Assembly: GCA_026003895.1 (NCBI GenBank)
Contig: BPIC01000004.1
Span: 186,001-250,000, forward strand
From: Dehalococcoidia bacterium
GTDB lineage: Bacteria; Chloroflexota; Dehalococcoidia; SpSt-223
Length of the DNA: 64,000 nucleotides
Direction of reading: 5' to 3'
Part shown: positions 1-9,861 of the stretch, piece after piece
Numbering within the stretch: the first letter of the stretch is position 1
Layout: every line of letters begins with the position of its first letter
Made by a program: the position numbers and the translations under genes
Notes under the pieces: model-generated
The model's input: the letters and a program-made list of their open reading frames with translations, nothing else
Databases searched by the model: none
What the model was told of the DNA's origin: nothing

Positions 1-1660
1 TCTCGCGAATCAGCCCTTTTGCTGGCTCATCTTGGGGGTGCGCTTTGCCGGCGATGATGATCTGCACGGGTCGGTCGGGGTGGTTCAAGATCCGCGCAAG
101 CCGGTCGGGGTCGCTGAAGAGGAGGGTCGCTCGCTTGTACAAGGCAAAGCGGCGCGCGAAGCCGATGGTGAGGGCGCGCGGGTCGAGCGCTTGGGACGCT
201 TCGTCGATGGTCGATGGCAGCGCCCCGGTCGAGCGGAGCTGCTGAACGAGCCGCTCACGGGTGAAGGAGACCAACTGCTCGCGGGCGCGCTCGTGCGTGC
301 GCCATAGCTCTTCGTCGGGGATTCGGGCGACGCCTGCCCAATTGGCCCGGTCGCCCGGCCGATCCCACCAGCCGGTGCCGATGTAGCGCGTCAGCACCGT
401 CGCGAGGTCGGGATTGATCCACGTGCGGTGATGAACGCCATTCGTGACATGCTCGATCGGCACCTCGGCGTCTGGAACGTCCGGCCACAGCCCCCGCCAC
501 ATCCCGCGTGACACTCTGCCGTGCAACTCCGAGACGCCATTGACGGTGTCTGACAACCGAATGCCCAGCACCGCCATCGAGAACAACTCGTTCGGGTCGT
601 GAGGGTTCTGGCGGCCGAGGCCAAGAAATTCCTCGCGTTGCAAACCGAGCTCTGGCCAATAGTGGCTGAAGTAGCGGTCGATAAGATCAGGCGCGAACAT
701 GTCGATCCCGGCCGGCACCGGGGTGTGGGTCGTGAAGACGTGGCTCGCCGAGGCCACTTCCCGCGCCTCGTCGAAGGAAAGGCCGCGCTCGCGCATCAAG
801 ACGCGAATGCGCTCCAGTCCGAGAAACGCGGAGTGCCCTTCGTTCAAGTGGCAAATCGGTTTGCGAATGCCGAGCGCCTCGAGCAAGCGGATGCCGCCGA
901 TCCCAAGGACGATCTCCTGTTGGATGCGATGCTCGATATCGCCGCCGTAGAGCCGGTCGGTGATGCTCCGATCTTCGGGCGAGTTCTCGGGAACGTTGGT
1001 GTCGAGCATGTAGCAGGGCACACGGCCGACTTGGATCTTCCAGACGCGCGCCACAACCCGCCGCCCAGCCATGTCGACCTCGACGGTGAGCAGCGATCCG
1101 TCCGGCCGCCGCTCGGGGACGATCGGCAGCCGGGCGTAATCGATGTCGGCAAATTCCTGCTGTTGCCAGCCATCCGCGTTCAGATATTGGCGGAAGTAGC
1201 CGCGGCTATAGTGGAGCCCGACGCCGACAACCGGTAATGCGAGATCGCTCGACGACTTGAGATAGTCGCCCGAGAGGATGCCAAGCCCGCCGGAGTAGAT
1301 AGGCAAACATTCGGCAATCCCAAACTCGAAGCAGAAAAAGACGATGGTGTGGCCGTGAAGCTCCGCGGTGAGGGGGTGAGGCGGCCGGCTCAGGTGCTCG
1401 TTCAGCCGCTCGACGGCGCGAGCGAGCTGGTTTTTGAAACCAGGATCCTCCGCCACCGCATTCAGCCGCTCTTGGCCGACCTCCGCCAGCAATCGAACGG
1501 GGTTCTCGCCGGTCGCCTCCCAGAGTTCGGGGTCCAGCCGCTGAAAGAGGCTGCGCGCGGTCTCGTCCCACGACCAGAAGAGGTTATAGGCGAGGTCGCG
1601 CAGCGGGGCGAGGCTGGGCGGAAGGGTAGGCACAACCCGGACGGTGTGAAACGTGGGCAC
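1..1660 (-). CDS. glgP: alpha-glucan (glycogen) phosphorylase, 3' end outside window
   Basis: Continuous frame from GTG at 1660: MPTFHTVRVVPTLPPSLAPLRDLAYNLFWSWDETA...GHTIVFFCFEFGIAECLPIYSGGLGILSGDYLKSSSDL...HLNEGHSAFLGLERIR...TTHTPVPAGIDMF...IIIAGKAHPQDEPAKGLI; glucan phosphorylase family motifs. Not in the ORF track because it runs off the edge. Confidence 0.95.
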   Translation of the reverse strand, partial: MPTFHTVRVVPTLPPSLAPLRDLAYNLFWSWDETARSLFQRLDPELWEATGENPVRLLAEVGQERLNAVAEDPGFKNQLARAVERLNEHLSRPPHPLTAELHGHTIVFFCFEFGIAECLPIYSGGLGILSGDYLKSSSDLALPVVGVGLHYSRGYFRQYLNADGWQQQEFADIDYARLPIVPERRPDGSLLTVEVDMAGRRVVARVWKIQVGRVPCYMLDTNVPENSPEDRSITDRLYGGDIEHRIQQEIVLGIGGIRLLEALGIRKPICHLNEGHSAFLGLERIRVLMRERGLSFDEAREVASASHVFTTHTPVPAGIDMFAPDLIDRYFSHYWPELGLQREEFLGLGRQNPHDPNELFSMAVLGIRLSDTVNGVSELHGRVSRGMWRGLWPDVPDAEVPIEHVTNGVHHRTWINPDLATVLTRYIGTGWWDRPGDRANWAGVARIPDEELWRTHERAREQLVSFTRERLVQQLRSTGALPSTIDEASQALDPRALTIGFARRFALYKRATLLFSDPDRLARILNHPDRPVQIIIAGKAHPQDEPAKGLIRE

Positions 1661-1671
1661 GACGCATGCTC

Positions 1672-1944
1672 CTATTGGGCGCGAGCTTCCCAACGCGCCA
1701 GCAAATCAACCGAGGCATGGGGGACGTCAGGAAAACTCGGATGAGAGATCGCGCTATTCGCCCGCAGCAACTCGACGAACCGCTCGCCGGTGAGCGGAAA
1801 CTGCACGAGCGTGCCAAGCAGGTTCTCCAGATACTGGATGCGCCACGCGCAGGCGGCGGCCCGCGGGTCGGCGGCGGCGTCGAGCGCCGCGAGGCGAGCG
1901 GTCTCCTCGTCGAGCAGTTCCTCGACGAGCGACGCAGGGTCCAT
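1672..1944 (-). CDS. small hypothetical protein
   Basis: MDPASLVEELLDEETARLAALDAAADPRAAACAWRIQYLENLLGTL...; abuts glgP. Confidence 0.55.
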   Translation of the reverse strand: MDPASLVEELLDEETARLAALDAAADPRAAACAWRIQYLENLLGTLVQFPLTGERFVELLRANSAISHPSFPDVPHASVDLLARWEARAQ

Positions 1945-1961
1945 TCCAGCCCCCGAGATCG

Positions 1962-2351
1962 TTAGTCGCCGTGTCGTGCCGCGCCAATCGCCCAGGCGAA
2001 CACCCCCCAGCCGAGCAGGAAGCATGCGCCGCCGAAGGGCGCGACTGCGCCGAGCCAGCGCTGGCCGGTGAGCGCGAGGGCCGCCAAGCTGCCGCTAAAC
2101 AGCACGATACCAAGCGCGAACGCGACACCGGCAACCGCTACGAGCCGGCTTGGCCGCCGGTCGGCGATCCAGGCGACGGCCAACAGCGCCAATCCATGGT
2201 ACATCTGGTAGCGGACCGCTGTCTCGAAGACGTCCAAGCGATCTGCCGGCAGGAGATTGCGCAGCGCGTGCGCACCGAACGCGCCGGCCGCGACTGCCAC
2301 GCCTGCCAGCACCGCGCCGGCGATTCCGAACGACCGAGCGGCCGAGCCCAT
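1962..2351 (-). CDS. DUF423 family membrane protein
   Basis: GIAGAVLAGVAVAAGAFGAHALRN...DVFETAVRYQMYHGLALLAVAW...LFSGSLAALALTG..LGAVAPFGGACFLLGW. Confidence 0.9.
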   Translation of the reverse strand: MGSAARSFGIAGAVLAGVAVAAGAFGAHALRNLLPADRLDVFETAVRYQMYHGLALLAVAWIADRRPSRLVAVAGVAFALGIVLFSGSLAALALTGQRWLGAVAPFGGACFLLGWGVFAWAIGAARHGD

Positions 2352-2413
2352 TCCTGCTCCCCTGCCACCGCGCGAAGTATAGGCGAGCATCGCCCCGATG
2401 GGAGGACCCCCGC

Positions 2414-3160
2414 TCAGCGCAGCCGGTCGAGGGCGAACGGCCCCATCTTGCGGTAGGGCTCCGCGATCGCTAGCCCGGAGTGCGAATGCACTGCTTGGGA
2501 AACATGAAATGCCAAATCGATCGTCCGATGCAGCGCCCGACCGAGCGCCGCGGCCTCGCCTGCCGGATCGGCATCGGGCGCGAGCAGGCGGATGGCCTCT
2601 GGCGAGAAACGGCGGCGGTAGCTTTCGCCGGAGAACGCGAGCTGGCTCCCAAGCTGGTCCATTGCGCGTTCCTTGAGGTCCCAGACGTCGGCGACGTCGA
2701 CGAGGCAGTTTGGCTCGCTTGGCGTCATGAAGTACACCGATTCAGCGAGATGCGGCGGCCATCCCCCACATTCTGCGGAACGCCAGTCTCGGCCGGCAAG
2801 CGCGATCGCCTCGAGATAAACGCCCATGATGTCGCGCCGGCCGGGGTCGAGATCTTCGTAGGCATGGACGGGGTCTTGGGTGATGATGATCGCTGGCTTC
2901 CACCGACGAATCAGCTCGACAAACGGGATCTTGGCCGCTGCGCCGATCGGCAGGTCGCCCGAATCGAGGCCGAGAAAGACCACCTCGGTGATGCCAAGTA
3001 TCGCCGCCGCCGCTTCCACTTGGGGGCGGGACTCCGGGCGGGCGAAGGCGACCGCCGCGTAGGCTGCGCCGCCGGCGCGAACGTGCTTCGCAATCGCGCC
3101 GCCGCATTCGACGATCTCCATGCCGTAGGTTGCCAGCATCAACAGGGGACGTTCGTTCAT
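2414..3160 (-). CDS. PIG-L / LmbE family deacetylase
   Basis: MNERPLLMLATYGMEIVECGGAIAKHVRAGGAAYAAVAFARPE...; distal gene of ABC operon; the 544-aa ORF 2414-4048 is a frameshift read-through. Confidence 0.75.
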   Translation of the reverse strand: MNERPLLMLATYGMEIVECGGAIAKHVRAGGAAYAAVAFARPESRPQVEAAAAILGITEVVFLGLDSGDLPIGAAAKIPFVELIRRWKPAIIITQDPVHAYEDLDPGRRDIMGVYLEAIALAGRDWRSAECGGWPPHLAESVYFMTPSEPNCLVDVADVWDLKERAMDQLGSQLAFSGESYRRRFSPEAIRLLAPDADPAGEAAALGRALHRTIDLAFHVSQAVHSHSGLAIAEPYRKMGPFALDRLR

Positions 3161-3174
3161 TCGCAATCTCCAGG

Positions 3175-4048
3175 TCAGCCGGCGGCGCTGCGGCCGCGCA
3201 AGCGTGGGTTGAAATAGCGCTCCAAGTCGAGCCCGACGAGCGCAAAGCCGAGGACGGTGATCACGATCAAAAGCCCGGGCGGAACGACCCACCACGGCCA
3301 ACTGCCCGAAAGGAAGGCGCCCCGCGCTTGGGCGTAGTAGAGGACAGCGCCCCAGCTTTTGCGCACCGGGTCGCCCAAGCCGAGGAAGGCGAGCGCCGCT
3401 TCGAGCAGGATGGCCCGGCTGGCAAGCTGGACGAACTCGGCGATGACGATCGGCACGACGCCCGAGACGACGTGCCGCCAGAGGATCGTCCAATCCCCGG
3501 CGCCGAGCGCCCGGGCGGCGGTGACATAGTCGCGGTTGCGCTGGGTGAGAACGACCGAGCGAATGATGCGGGCCGGCCGCGCCCAAACGAGCGCACCAAT
3601 CACGATCGCGAGCGTCGCGATCCCCGGCCCGACGTAGGCGGCAAGGACGATCATCAGCGGCAGGAAAGGGCAGCACGAGGACGACGTCTACCGTCCGCAT
3701 CACAAGCGCGTCTGCTCGGCCGCCGAAGAAGCCGGCGATCAACCCGGCTGCCGCCCCGATCGCTGTCCCGATCACCGCGGCGAGCACGCCGATCGCCAGC
3801 GAAACGCGGCTGCCCCAGATCAACTCGCTCAGGATGTCCTGTCCGATGTCGTTCGTCCCGAGCCAATGGGCGGCGGACGGCGCTTCGAACGGCAGTCCGC
3901 TCGGCTTCAGGGGATCGTAGGGGCTGATCAGCGGCGCCGCGATGGCGACGAAGAGCAGCAAGGCGAGCAGCACGAGCCCGCTGATGCCGGCCCTACCAAG
4001 GGGCAACCGGCGTGCCGCTGGTCGGACGGCGAGACTGGCGCTAACCAC
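3175..4048 (-). pseudogene. ABC transporter permease (DppC-like), interrupted by a frameshift near 3663
   Basis: N-terminal half MVSASLAVRPAARRLPLGRAG...MRTVDVVLVLPF in one frame, C-terminal half LPLMIVLAAYVGPGIATLAIVIGALVWARPARIIRSVVLTQRNRDYVTAARALGAG... in another (ORF 3175-3654). Confidence 0.8.
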
Positions 4049-5012
4049 GGGTGACCCGCGGATCGAGGAGGGGGTAGATCAAGTCGCTTATCAGGTTGGC
4101 GAGCACGACGCTCACGGTGAGCAGGAGGAAGCCACCTTGGAGCAGCGGGTAGTCACGCGTTGTCGCCGCTTCGTACATCATCCGGCCGATGCCGGGGTAG
4201 GAGAAGACCGTCTCGATGACCGTTGCGCCTGCGACGAGTTGGCCGAGGTTGAGCATCGTGACCGTCGCGACGGGAAGGAGGGCGTTCCGCAGAGCGTGGC
4301 GAAACAACACCTGCCGGCCTGACAGCCCCTTGGCGCGGGCGACTTGGATGTACTCCTCGCCGAGCACGCTGGTCATACTGGCGCGCATGGTCAGGAACGT
4401 CGCCGACACCGAAACAAGGGTGAGCACGCTCACCGGCAGGACGAGATGATGGGCGACGTCGAGCCAGTAGGCCGGTCCCTGCAATTGGGCGGCGACATCC
4501 CGCGCTCCGAAGGTGGGGAAGAGAGGAAACTGGACGGCCAAGATGGCGACCGCCAGCATCGCTAGCCAAAACGCAGGCAACGACTCCAGCACGAGGAACA
4601 GGCCGAGGGCCGCAACGTCGAGCGTGCCGCCCCGCCGCCAGCCGACGACCGCTCCGGCAATCGTGCCGATCACGGTCGTGAGGACGAGCGCGGAGCCGGT
4701 CAGCAGCAGGGTCCAAGGCAGCCGGTCGAGCAGGATCGCCGCGACCGGCTGCCGGCGGCTGAGCGAGGTGCCGAGGTCGCCGCGCGCGAGGTCGCCAAGG
4801 TAGCGCAGATACTGCTCATGAAGGGGCCGGTCCAGCCCGGCTTCGCGGAGCAGGCGCTGCCGCTCGCCCCCGGTAAGCGAGCCCGCTTCCTCGCCGGCGA
4901 GCAGCGAGAGCGGGCTCCCCGGCATGGCGCGCGGCAGAAGGAAATTGATCGTCACGGCGATGAACAGCACCGCCGCGAACTGCCCGAGCTTGTTGAGGAG
5001 GTAGCGCGCCAC
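4041..5012 (-). CDS. ABC transporter permease (DppB-like)
   Basis: MARYLLNKLGQFAAVLFIAVTINFLLPRAMPGSP...EEYIQVARAKGLSGRQVLFRHALRNALLPVATV.. Confidence 0.93.
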   Translation of the reverse strand: MARYLLNKLGQFAAVLFIAVTINFLLPRAMPGSPLSLLAGEEAGSLTGGERQRLLREAGLDRPLHEQYLRYLGDLARGDLGTSLSRRQPVAAILLDRLPWTLLLTGSALVLTTVIGTIAGAVVGWRRGGTLDVAALGLFLVLESLPAFWLAMLAVAILAVQFPLFPTFGARDVAAQLQGPAYWLDVAHHLVLPVSVLTLVSVSATFLTMRASMTSVLGEEYIQVARAKGLSGRQVLFRHALRNALLPVATVTMLNLGQLVAGATVIETVFSYPGIGRMMYEAATTRDYPLLQGGFLLLTVSVVLANLISDLIYPLLDPRVTRG

Positions 5013-6650
5013 CTAGCGGTTCATGGCCGGGACGAACGAAAGGCGGGTGAAGATCCCCTGTCCCTTTTGGTAGACCCACCCATCGTAGGCGTCGGCCCGG
5101 TAGGCATAGGCGCCGTCAGCAAAGTAGAGCATGACGAAGGGAAGCTCGGTCGCGATGAGTTGCTCGATGCTTTGGGCCAGCCGCTTGCGCGTCGACTCGT
5201 CCGCGGTGGTGCGCAACTGATCGGCGAGCCGGTCCGCCTCGGCGCTCTTGAAGCCACCAATATTGCTCGTTCCAATGCGGACATCGGAATGCACGAGGTC
5301 GACGAGCCGGCCGATATCGACCTGGACTGGCGCTGACCAGCCCCAAATCGCCATGTCGAAGTTTCGGCCCTTTGCCACGTCGAAATCGGGCCAGACCAGC
5401 GCGTCCACCGAGTCGGCGTCCATCGCACGGACCGTCGCGGTGATCCCGACCTCTTTCAGCATCCCCGAGATAAGTTCGGCGGCACGGATGCGGGTCGGGT
5501 TGTTCGAGTAGACCAGCAACGTGAAGCTGAGCGGCCGTCCGTCGAGGACGCGCGTGCCATCGCTGCCGGGCCGCGCCCCGATGCCGTCGAGCAGGCTCTT
5601 TGCTCGGTTTGGGTCGTAGCGCAGATTCACCGCCGGGTCGTGATACGGCGAATCGGGATGCACGAAGCCGGGCGTCGCCGCAGTGCCGAGGTTGAGCAGG
5701 AGCGTCTGGACCAGCATTCGCTTGTCGATGGCGTAGTCGATCGCTTGGCGCACCTCCCGCCGATCGAGGGGGGCGCGCTCGAGGTTGAACTGAAGCAGCG
5801 TGCTCGCGAAGCCGGGGCCTTTGGCAACTTTGAAGGGACCGGAGTTGAATTGATTGACCAGCTCGGCCGGGGTCTCACGCGTGATCGCTTGCACCTCGCC
5901 GCTGCGGAGCGCCTGGAAGGCGGTGTTCTGATCGCGGATGATCGGGAAGATCAACTCGGTCACGGTCGGGGCGCCGAGCATGTAGCTCGTGTTCGCCTGA
6001 AGACGGTAGGCGCTGTTGGGATTCGCCTCGACCAGCTTGTAGGGCCCTGATCCGACGGTGGCGGCGTAGTCGTTTACCCGGGCGCCCTCGACGCTCTCCC
6101 AGAGGTGCTTCGGGAGAATTGGGACGGTGGCGAGCGCCCGGATGGGGAACGAGGGGTTCGGATCACGCAGCCGGATCGACAGCGCGGTCGGGCTTGTCAC
6201 GGTGACCGTCGCGACCTGCCGCAGTGGCGTGGTGAAGCTGCCTTTCGGGTTCGCGAGGAAATAGTCAAAGGTGAACTTGACATCGTCCGCAGTCAGCGGC
6301 TTGCCGTCATGCCACGTGACGCCGGTGCGGAGAGTCAGGTCATACGTCGTGCCGTCCGGGCCGATCTTGACGTCCGAGGCAAGCAGTGGTTTCGGCGTGT
6401 TTTCGGCGTCCAGCACCATCAGCGTGTCGTAGACGAGGTAAAGCATCTGGAGGCCGGGATAGCCGAAGCGGTAGGTATAGGGCGTGAGGGTACTCTCGTC
6501 GTTCAGGATAGCGATGCGCAGCGATGGCACGGTGCGGGTCGCTTGGCTCGTCGGGCCGGTTGCGCTGCCACTCGCCGGAGTCGACGGGCTTGATGGACTG
6601 CACGCCGCGAGTACGAGCGCGATCAGCGTGAGCGCGATGATCCGATGCAT
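5013..6650 (-). CDS. ABC transporter substrate-binding lipoprotein, family 5 (peptide/opine type)
   Basis: MHRIIALTLIALVLAACSPSSPS lipobox; LTLRTGVTWHDGKPLTADDVKFTFDYF; SBP family 5 hallmarks. Confidence 0.93.
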   Translation of the reverse strand: MHRIIALTLIALVLAACSPSSPSTPASGSATGPTSQATRTVPSLRIAILNDESTLTPYTYRFGYPGLQMLYLVYDTLMVLDAENTPKPLLASDVKIGPDGTTYDLTLRTGVTWHDGKPLTADDVKFTFDYFLANPKGSFTTPLRQVATVTVTSPTALSIRLRDPNPSFPIRALATVPILPKHLWESVEGARVNDYAATVGSGPYKLVEANPNSAYRLQANTSYMLGAPTVTELIFPIIRDQNTAFQALRSGEVQAITRETPAELVNQFNSGPFKVAKGPGFASTLLQFNLERAPLDRREVRQAIDYAIDKRMLVQTLLLNLGTAATPGFVHPDSPYHDPAVNLRYDPNRAKSLLDGIGARPGSDGTRVLDGRPLSFTLLVYSNNPTRIRAAELISGMLKEVGITATVRAMDADSVDALVWPDFDVAKGRNFDMAIWGWSAPVQVDIGRLVDLVHSDVRIGTSNIGGFKSAEADRLADQLRTTADESTRKRLAQSIEQLIATELPFVMLYFADGAYAYRADAYDGWVYQKGQGIFTRLSFVPAMNR

Positions 6651-6901
6651 GGCGTTCTCCTCGAACGATCGCCAGAACTTCATGACGCCCACGACCGATG
6701 CGGTGAAGGACAGAGTGGACGCAAGCTGAGTATGGCAGATTGCGCGTTCCGTGCATAGGAAGGCTGGCGTCATATCGCTGTTGCATTTCACGTGCAAACG
6801 CTTCAGAGGCGAACGCTTGACAGGACCGTGATGCTAGGGTTTGCTGGTCAAAACAAGAGGGTGCTCCGTCGCGCGGTTGGGGCTGTTCGAGGAGGTCAAC
6901 G

Positions 6902-7789
6902 ATGCCGTTCGCTCCCCGTCCTCACGTCGAGCTCGTCCACGTTGTCGATCTGCCAGCGCGCGAGGTGCTGCTGCCCGGCGCAACCGCGCCGGCCCGGCTG
7001 ATCGTTCTGAGCGAGAGCCCAGTGAACCGCGCGGTCTCCGCCATTCTCGACCTGCCGCCGGGTTGGCAGCGGGATCGCGGTGCGAACCCAGAGACCTTTA
7101 GCGAGTGGTTTGTGATGGCGGGCGATCTCGCGGTCGGGGACGACCTCGTGCTTCTCGCTAACCACTATTACCGCGCCGGACGGGACGTCGCGATGGGGCC
7201 GCTCTCGTCGGTTCACGGAGCGCGGCTGCTGTTCTTCACCGAAGGAGATCCGCTCGCGTGGCGGCCGCTGCCGGGCCGGGCGCCGGCGGTTACCGAGGGG
7301 ATCACCTACGTCGACACCAACAAGCAGGAATGGATCCCGAGCATCTACCCCGGCCCGCCGGTCCATGGCGAGGTGTCGCGGCTGTGGACCAAGATTTTGC
7401 ACATGGATGACGAGTGCAAATCTCGCCTCGTGATGGCCGGCAAAGGCTGGTGGGATCACCGGACATCACACCATCCCTGCGTCGAGGAGATGTACACCCT
7501 GCGCGGCGAGATGGACTACAACTTCGGCAAGCTGGAAGTCGACACCTATTTCTACCGTCCGCCGCGCGTCAAGCATGGCTTTTTTCAAGCGTATCCCGAC
7601 GGCACGACGTGGTTTATCCGCACCGATGGCGACCTCGAGAACATCTACACCGAGCCGGACGGCACGCCGATCAACTGGGAATACGGCTCCGAGCGCGAGC
7701 CGATCGTGGTGGATCCAAAGACCTTGGTCCGCTCGAAGCGCGCCGGTCCGTGGAGCGGCGCCGGCCAACACCGCCCTCGTCCGTCGTAG
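6902..7789 (+). CDS. cupin-like protein
   Basis: WWDHRTSHHPCVEEMYTLRGEMDYNFGKLEVDTYFYRPPRVKHGFF. Confidence 0.65.
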   Translation: MPFAPRPHVELVHVVDLPAREVLLPGATAPARLIVLSESPVNRAVSAILDLPPGWQRDRGANPETFSEWFVMAGDLAVGDDLVLLANHYYRAGRDVAMGPLSSVHGARLLFFTEGDPLAWRPLPGRAPAVTEGITYVDTNKQEWIPSIYPGPPVHGEVSRLWTKILHMDDECKSRLVMAGKGWWDHRTSHHPCVEEMYTLRGEMDYNFGKLEVDTYFYRPPRVKHGFFQAYPDGTTWFIRTDGDLENIYTEPDGTPINWEYGSEREPIVVDPKTLVRSKRAGPWSGAGQHRPRPS

Positions 7790-7948
7790 CTCGTCCCTCC
7801 GATCGCGGGCGAGCGGACCGTTCAGCCCGTTGGTCGAGCCGGCGCCCTGCGTATCGAATGGGCCCGAGACCAATTTGAAACTTCCTTCAGAAACCCGTGA
7901 TACTCCTGGACAGCACGCCCGGGCATCTGCCCTGGGCAGGAGGCGGCT

Positions 7949-8950
7949 GTGGTCGAATCGCGCCTAGATCGCTCGGTCTGGGAGAATGTCCTGTTCGAGG
8001 TGAAGAAAGTCATTGTCGGGCAGGAGCACCTGCTCGAAGTGATGCTCGTGGCGCTTCTCGCCAAAGGGCACATTCTGATCGAAGGCGTGCCCGGGCTCGC
8101 CAAAACGCTCGCCATCAAGACGATGGCCCAAGTCATCTCCGGAAAATTCCAGCGTATCCAGTTTACGCCGGACCTCGTTCCGGCGGACCTCGTCGGCACC
8201 CGCATCTACAATCAGCAGACCGGGGAGTTTGGTACGCAGTTCGGCCCGGTGTTCACCAACCTCCTGCTCGCCGACGAGATCAACCGCGCCCCGGCGAAGG
8301 TCCAGTCGGCCCTGCTCGAAGTGATGCAGGAGCATCAGGTGACGATCGGCAACGACACCTACCGCGTGCCAGAGCCCTTCCTCGTGCTCGCTACTCAGAA
8401 TCCGATCGAGAGCGAAGGGACGTACCAGCTTCCAGAAGCGCAGATTGACCGGTTCATGTTCAAGACGGTCATCGGCTATCCCGATCCGACCGAAGAGGCG
8501 ACGATCGTGGCGCGCGTTACCGATGCCAACCCGGCAGTCCCTCGGCCGATCGTCCACACCGACCAACTCGTCCAAGCGCAACGCCAAGTTGAGCTCGTCT
8601 ACGTCGACCCCAAGGTGATCGAATACGCCGTGACGCTCACCACCGCGACGCGCCGGCCCGCCGACTTCGGCCTGCCGCAGCTCGCCAAGTTCATCTCCTT
8701 TGGGGCGAGCCCACGCGGATCGATCAATCTGATCCTCGGCGCAAAGGCGCTCGCCGTCCTGCGCGGCCGGGACTATGTCGTGCCGGATGATGTGCGCGAT
8801 CTCGCGCTCGACGTGCTCCGCCACCGGATGGTGCTGTCCTACGAGGCGCTTGCCCAAGACGTCACCGGCGACAACATTGTGCGGGCGATCTTGACGGCGG
8901 TGCGGCCGCCCAAGCTCGACCTGACCGGCCGTCCCGTCACCGTTTCCTGA
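7949..8950 (+). CDS. MoxR family AAA ATPase
   Basis: VIVGQEHLLEVMLVALLAKGHILIEGVPGLAKTLAIKTMA...FTPDLVPADLVGTRIYNQ...FLVLATQNPIESEGTYQLPEAQIDRFMFK; GTG start. Confidence 0.95.
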   Translation: MVESRLDRSVWENVLFEVKKVIVGQEHLLEVMLVALLAKGHILIEGVPGLAKTLAIKTMAQVISGKFQRIQFTPDLVPADLVGTRIYNQQTGEFGTQFGPVFTNLLLADEINRAPAKVQSALLEVMQEHQVTIGNDTYRVPEPFLVLATQNPIESEGTYQLPEAQIDRFMFKTVIGYPDPTEEATIVARVTDANPAVPRPIVHTDQLVQAQRQVELVYVDPKVIEYAVTLTTATRRPADFGLPQLAKFISFGASPRGSINLILGAKALAVLRGRDYVVPDDVRDLALDVLRHRMVLSYEALAQDVTGDNIVRAILTAVRPPKLDLTGRPVTVS

Positions 8951-9861
8951 TGGACGCCGCCGACAAGCTGCTGAAATTCCTCCAGTTCAAGGTCGTTCGT
9001 CGCCTCGATGGCATCATGCAAGGCGACTACACCGGGATCTTCTATGGCCCCGGCATGGAACTCGGCGAAGTCCGCGAGTATCAGCTTGGCGACGACGTCC
9101 GGCGCATCGACTGGAACGTCACCGCCCGCACCAACCGCGTTCACGTCCGCCAGTACATCGAAGAGCGCGAGATCACCGCTTGGCTGCTGGTCGACCTCAG
9201 CCCCTCGATCGATTTCGGAACGAGCCTCCAATCGAAGCACGATCTCGTCACCGAGTTCGTCGGGCTGATGGCGCATCTGTACACCCGCCACGGCAATCGG
9301 GTCGGCTTGGTCGCCTTCTCGACCGAGATCGACCGCGTCATTCCGCCGGCGGGCGGCCGCATTCAGACTCTCCGATTGATCGAGGCGATGCAGCACGCCG
9401 CACCGGCGTCCTCGAACGGCAAGCCAGCGGGCACGACCGACCTCGCCACCGTGCTCGAACGGGTGCAGCGCTTCTTTCGCCGGCGTAGCCTCGTCTTCGT
9501 CGTCTCGGACTTCATCGTCCCCGGCGGGTGGGAACGCCATCTGCAGAACCTCGCCCAGCGCCACGATGTGGTGGCAGTACGCGTTGTCGACCCGCGGGAG
9601 CGCGAATTGCCGGACATCGGGCTGCTCCGTCTGGAAGATCCGGAGACGGGCGAGCAACTCTGGATCGATACCTCCCACAAGCCGACGCGCGAGCGATTTC
9701 GCGCGGCCGTTGCCGACCGAGATCGCCAACTGGCGGCAAGTCTTGCCAGTGCGGCCGTGGACCTTGTTACACTTTCCACCGCAGAGCCGTTGATCGAGCC
9801 GATGTTGCGGTTCGTCGCGCTGCGTAAGAGGAGGCGCCCGTGGAGTTCGCTTGGCCGCTAG
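8950..9861 (+). CDS. DUF58 domain-containing protein
   Basis: GDYTGIFYGPGMELGEVREYQLGDDVRRIDWNVTARTNRVHVRQYIEERE; overlaps moxR stop (TGATG). Confidence 0.93.
   Translation: MDAADKLLKFLQFKVVRRLDGIMQGDYTGIFYGPGMELGEVREYQLGDDVRRIDWNVTARTNRVHVRQYIEEREITAWLLVDLSPSIDFGTSLQSKHDLVTEFVGLMAHLYTRHGNRVGLVAFSTEIDRVIPPAGGRIQTLRLIEAMQHAAPASSNGKPAGTTDLATVLERVQRFFRRRSLVFVVSDFIVPGGWERHLQNLAQRHDVVAVRVVDPRERELPDIGLLRLEDPETGEQLWIDTSHKPTRERFRAAVADRDRQLAASLASAAVDLVTLSTAEPLIEPMLRFVALRKRRRPWSSLGR

Noticed and set aside
3655-3672. Programmed frameshift in dppC
   Set aside because: No slippery heptamer or downstream stimulator evident; extra base explains it
2414-4048. Single 544-aa permease-deacetylase fusion ORF
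   Set aside because: Middle section is out-of-frame permease sequence; the correct permease C-terminus is ORF 3175-3654
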